A stretch of 9,866 bases of DNA from JBFJVD01 sp041624375 (lineage in GTDB: Bacteria > Chloroflexota > Anaerolineae > Anaerolineales > E44-bin32): NCBI GenBank assembly GCA_041624375.1, contig JBFJVD010000106.1:1-9866 (forward strand), written 5' to 3'. This document shows positions 6,828 to 9,866 of this stretch, in pieces. Positions within the stretch are counted from its first letter, which is position 1. Each line of letters opens with the position of its first letter. A program made the translations under genes and the position numbers. The notes under the pieces were generated by a model that ran no database searches, was not told the origin of the DNA, and was given only the letters and a program-made list of their open reading frames with translations.

Positions 6828-6857
6828 TTGATCCTTCGGGGTCCGTCGGTGTAGGCT
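6828..6857 (+). promoter_or_regulatory. Possible promoter for the kinase with WD40 repeats
   Basis: TTGATC (6828-6833) and TAGGCT (6852-6857) are spaced 18 bases apart and lie 58 bases ahead of the kinase ATG. They match four and three of six consensus positions respectively. This is the best sigma-70-like pair I find in the 263-base gap, but such matches arise easily by chance. Confidence 0.2.
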
Positions 6858-6915
6858 TATAGGGATTCCTCTCCCCGCCCGCAGGGCTCCCCATTCAGAA
6901 AGGCACCAAGTGCCG

Positions 6916-9866
6916 ATGGCGGAAAAGCAGTTCGGCCGCTACCAAATCAAGAAAGAGCTTGGCCGCGGCGGAATGGCCACCGTCTACCACGCGCACGACC
7001 CGCGTTTCCGTCGCGACGTGGCCGTCAAGGTCCTGCCGCGCGCCTTCCTGCACGACCCCATGTTCCGCGCCCGGTTCGAGCGCGAAGCCCGGGCAATCGC
7101 TGCGTTGGAACACCCGGCGATCGTGCCCGTCTACGACTTCGGCGAGCAGGACGAGCAGCCCTACCTCGTGATGCGCTACATGGCCGGCGGCTCGCTCGCG
7201 GACAGGTTGGTGCAGCGGGGGAGGCTTTCGCTGGCAGAGGTCGCCCAGCTTTTTTCCCGGCTGGCGCCGGCGCTCGACGAAGCGCACGTGTGGGGGATGA
7301 TCCACCGCGACCTCAAGCCGGGCAACATCCTCTTCGACGCCCGCGGCGCCGCCTACCTCTCCGATTTCGGTATCGTCAAGCTGAGTCAGGCCAGCGCCGC
7401 GTTCACCGGCACCGCCATCGTCGGCACTCCAGCTTACATGAGCCCCGAGCAGGCGCGCGGCGAAGCCGACATCGACGGGCGCAGCGACATCTACTCGCTC
7501 GGCGCGATCGTCTTTGAGGCACTGACCGGCCAGTTACCCTACGAGGCCGATACGCCGATGGGGCTGGCGATGAAGCACATTGTTGAACCGGTGCCGCGCA
7601 TCCTCGAAACCGACCCCACCCTTCCCCCCGAGACCGACGAGATCATCGCCCGGGCGATGGCCAAAGCACGGGAAGAGCGCTACCCGACCGCCGCCGCACT
7701 CGCCGGCGCCGTCGAGGCGGTTGCGCCGGCTCCTGCCGCGCAGGAGGTGTTGTCCGCCGAGACGGTCGTCGATGAGGAGCCAGAGATTGAAGGTCAGGCG
7801 CTGCCGGCCAGGCCGGAGCTTGAGCCCACCGAGCGCGACCCGGCGACCGTGACCGGCCTGGAGCTGGAGGAAGCTGGCGTTGAGGCGCCCCCCGCCGCCG
7901 AGCCGCAGGACATCCTCGTCCGGCCCACCGAGCTGGAGCCCGTGGTTGAGGAGGAAGTGGCTGTACCCCAGGCCGAGGCGGAGCCCGGCGCGCCGCGCCG
8001 GCGAGTCCCCCTCTGGGCAGTTGCCGTAGGTGCCCTTGTGATTGGGGGATGCATCTTGAGCGGAGTCCTCGGACTCGGCGCCAACTTCATGAACAGCGTT
8101 CTGGAGGCAACGGCCACCCCAACCCTCGAACCCACCCGGGCGCCCACGCGCGCCCCGACGGCGACCCCGACCCCGGTCGCCCTGACCGTGCAGAACGCCG
8201 GGCAGATCGAGGAGGTGGCCCGCTTCGGCCTCAGCGACATTCACGACATCGCCCTGAGCCCGGACGGCGAGACGCTGGCGGTGGCCGGCAGCGAACGGAT
8301 CTGGCTCTATGATGCGGCGACCTTTGAGCTGATCCGCGAGCTAAGCGGGCACACGGGCGCCATCTGGAGCATCGCCTGGGCGCCGGACAGCCGGCGGCTG
8401 GCTTCCGGCGGCGATGACGAAACCGTACGACTCTGGGATGCAGCCACCGGAAGCGAGCTTCACACCCTTGAGGGGCACGATCGGCTCGTGATCGCGGTCG
8501 CCTGGTCGCCGGAGGGCGATCGTGTCGCCTCCGGCAGCTACGATTCCACCCTCCGAATCTGGGCCGCCGACACTGGGCTCGAGCTCTCCAGTCTCGACCA
8601 CCCCAGCAATCTTTATTCGATCGCCTGGTCCCCTCTGGGTGACCGCGTCGCCACGGGTAGCTTCGAGCGGGCCGATCTCTGGGATGTCACCACGGGTCAG
8701 GTATCGCAAACCCTGGAGCAGGACTCGAGAATCTTCTGGGACCTGTCCTGGTCCCCCGATGGGACGCAGCTCGCCGTCGCCGATGGTTCGCTCCGCATCC
8801 GGGATGCCGCCACCGGAGCCGAAATTCATGCAGCTTCCGGCGCCGGGAGTGTCTTGGATGTCGCCTGGTCGCCCGATGGGTCCAAGCTGGCGCTCTCCAG
8901 TCCGGATGACTATCTGTCCGTCGAAATCTGGGACACCGCCACCTGGGAGCGGATCGTTCGTCTACCGGTTCACGAGGGTCCGATCGTTGGCGTCACCTGG
9001 GCGCCGGATAGCGCGCGGTTGATCTCGGCCGGCGGCGACGGCTTGATCCGGGCATGGCATGTCAGTGGAACGGCGCTAGGGCGGCTCGACGAATTCTCGC
9101 CCTCCGTTCTGGGTCTTGCCTGGTCCCCTAGTGGAGACGGGCTTGCCTATGGCGGGGGCACCCGTTCGGTGAGCCTGCTCGATTGGCGCTCGGGAGAGGT
9201 GGCCCAGTCGGTGCTGGCTGGGCAAGGGTTCGTGTCGGTGATTCAGTGGCCGTGGGCAAGCGATACGTTTATCACGTGGTCCCGGGATGACGGCATCCAA
9301 ATCTGGGACCCGGCGGGCGGCCAGCTGGTCGACTCACTGGAGGGGCTGGCGAACAGCTCGTTTTCAGTCTTCGCCTTCTCGCCGGATGGTACGGAACTGG
9401 CGATCACGGAGGACGCTGAAGGAACCGTGCAGATCATTGACGTGGCTTCCCGCACCGAGCGGCTCAGTTTCAGCGGGCATACCGACCGCGTGCGCTCGCT
9501 GACCTGGTCGCCGGACGGCCAGCGGCTGGCCTCGGGTGATGAAGCCGACATCGTTCGGATTTGGGATGCGGCGACCGGACAGGAGCTCCGTGTTCTCGAG
9601 GGGCACACCAGCTGGGTTGATAGCCTGAGCTGGTCACCGGATGGAAGCCGGTTGGCCTCGGGAAGCCTGGACAGCACGGTCCGATTGTGGGACACCGGCA
9701 GTGGAGAGCAGCTGGCCCTGCTCGAGGGACATGCCGAAAGGGTGGGGACGCTCGATTGGTCGCCGAACGGGGAGCTGCTGGCGTCGGGGAGCTCGGACGC
9801 CACGGTCCGCATCTGGGACCCCGCCCGGGGCGTGGCGCTGCAAGTGCTGACCGCCCACGCCGATAC
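6916..9866 (+). CDS. Transmembrane Ser/Thr protein kinase with extracytoplasmic WD40 propellers (C-terminus cut by window edge)
   Basis: The frame is open from ATG 6916 to the window end (983 codons). Kinase domain about 8-265: glycine loop GRGGMATVY (16-24), VAVK lysine 38, glutamate 57, HRDLKPGN (130-137), DFG (150-152), MSPE (175-178). All catalytic residues are present, and the activation loop has Thr/Ser sites (TGTAIVGT). Residues 268-360 are an acidic, Pro/Glu-rich linker. A membrane segment (365-389) follows RRR, so the kinase faces the cytoplasm and the C-terminus lies outside. After a Thr/Pro stalk (399-420), WD40 repeats fill 431 to the end. Such repeats form propellers used for protein binding; here they probably sense or dock something on the cell surface. 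GTG 6910, in frame, has AGAAAGG (6897-6903) at better spacing and could be the true start. The kinase core is paralogous in style to that of the 2493-4295 kinase, but the sensor is unrelated. Confidence 0.95.
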   Translation, partial: MAEKQFGRYQIKKELGRGGMATVYHAHDPRFRRDVAVKVLPRAFLHDPMFRARFEREARAIAALEHPAIVPVYDFGEQDEQPYLVMRYMAGGSLADRLVQRGRLSLAEVAQLFSRLAPALDEAHVWGMIHRDLKPGNILFDARGAAYLSDFGIVKLSQASAAFTGTAIVGTPAYMSPEQARGEADIDGRSDIYSLGAIVFEALTGQLPYEADTPMGLAMKHIVEPVPRILETDPTLPPETDEIIARAMAKAREERYPTAAALAGAVEAVAPAPAAQEVLSAETVVDEEPEIEGQALPARPELEPTERDPATVTGLELEEAGVEAPPAAEPQDILVRPTELEPVVEEEVAVPQAEAEPGAPRRRVPLWAVAVGALVIGGCILSGVLGLGANFMNSVLEATATPTLEPTRAPTRAPTATPTPVALTVQNAGQIEEVARFGLSDIHDIALSPDGETLAVAGSERIWLYDAATFELIRELSGHTGAIWSIAWAPDSRRLASGGDDETVRLWDAATGSELHTLEGHDRLVIAVAWSPEGDRVASGSYDSTLRIWAADTGLELSSLDHPSNLYSIAWSPLGDRVATGSFERADLWDVTTGQVSQTLEQDSRIFWDLSWSPDGTQLAVADGSLRIRDAATGAEIHAASGAGSVLDVAWSPDGSKLALSSPDDYLSVEIWDTATWERIVRLPVHEGPIVGVTWAPDSARLISAGGDGLIRAWHVSGTALGRLDEFSPSVLGLAWSPSGDGLAYGGGTRSVSLLDWRSGEVAQSVLAGQGFVSVIQWPWASDTFITWSRDDGIQIWDPAGGQLVDSLEGLANSSFSVFAFSPDGTELAITEDAEGTVQIIDVASRTERLSFSGHTDRVRSLTWSPDGQRLASGDEADIVRIWDAATGQELRVLEGHTSWVDSLSWSPDGSRLASGSLDSTVRLWDTGSGEQLALLEGHAERVGTLDWSPNGELLASGSSDATVRIWDPARGVALQVLTAHAD
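8206..9866 (+). repeat. WD40 repeat array (13 complete units, fourteenth begun)
   Basis: Units by kinase residue: 431-476, 477-518, 519-560, 561-600, 601-640, 641-683, 684-724, 725-766, 767-808, 809-852, 853-894, 895-936, 937-978, and a fourteenth from 979. Typical units read 'G-H-x-x-x-V-x-S-L-x-W-S-P-D-G-x-x-L-A-S-G-S-x-D-x-T-V-R-I-W-D'. Units 2, 3 and 11-13 are close to consensus; units 4-10 have mostly lost the Gly-His and several lost the Trp-Asp. Fourteen units would make two seven-bladed propellers. Confidence 0.9.

Noticed and set aside
7534..8244. Minus-strand frame of 236 codons
   Set aside because: It is antisense to the linker, membrane segment and stalk of the second kinase. Other antisense frames at 8341-8829 and 9243-9812 similarly mirror WD40 repeats.
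8206..9866. Regular repeats that might suggest a CRISPR array or tandem DNA repeat
   Set aside because: The period of about 126 bases is at protein level (WD40 units) with diverged DNA. There are no identical short repeats with unique spacers.

Overview
The window is GC-rich bacterial DNA, most likely from a member of the Chloroflexota (Anaerolineae-like). That placement is an inference. It rests on two membrane-anchored Ser/Thr kinases with extracytoplasmic sensor domains, Thr/Pro-rich 'TATPT' linkers, lipoproteins joining SH3b, Ig-like or propeller domains, and a YccU-type CoA-binding protein. No rRNA, tRNA, CRISPR array, transposase or integrase is visible. Seven genes are supported; the first and last are cut by the window edges.

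Left part (1-2403). A SagB/ThcOx-type nitroreductase-fold protein runs leftward off the window from 880. A putative lipoprotein with two Ig-like repeats (1015-1965, +) diverges from it. The gap between them holds a strong interrupted palindrome (924-958). A small CoA-binding protein (1981-2403, -) converges on the lipoprotein with only 15 bases between the stop codons.

Middle part (2493-6652). On the minus strand, a seven-bladed propeller lipoprotein (4473-5657) is followed downstream by a PknB-type transmembrane kinase (2493-4295), whose extracytoplasmic domain carries an EF-hand-like loop and four cysteines. An inverted repeat (4308-4333) lies just ahead of the kinase start. Diverging from the propeller gene is a lipoprotein made of a Thr/Pro stalk, an SH3b-like domain and a fibronectin-III-like domain (5879-6652, +).

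Right part (6653-9866). A 263-base intergenic stretch holds a degenerate palindromic repeat. A second transmembrane kinase follows, with an acidic juxtamembrane linker and at least 13 WD40 repeats outside the membrane; a fourteenth begins at the window end, suggesting two seven-bladed propellers.

Taken together, 2493-9866 looks like a surface-sensing locus: two eukaryote-like kinases with unlike extracytoplasmic sensors, interleaved with lipoproteins built from binding or scaffold folds. That these parts act together is inferred from proximity and architecture only.
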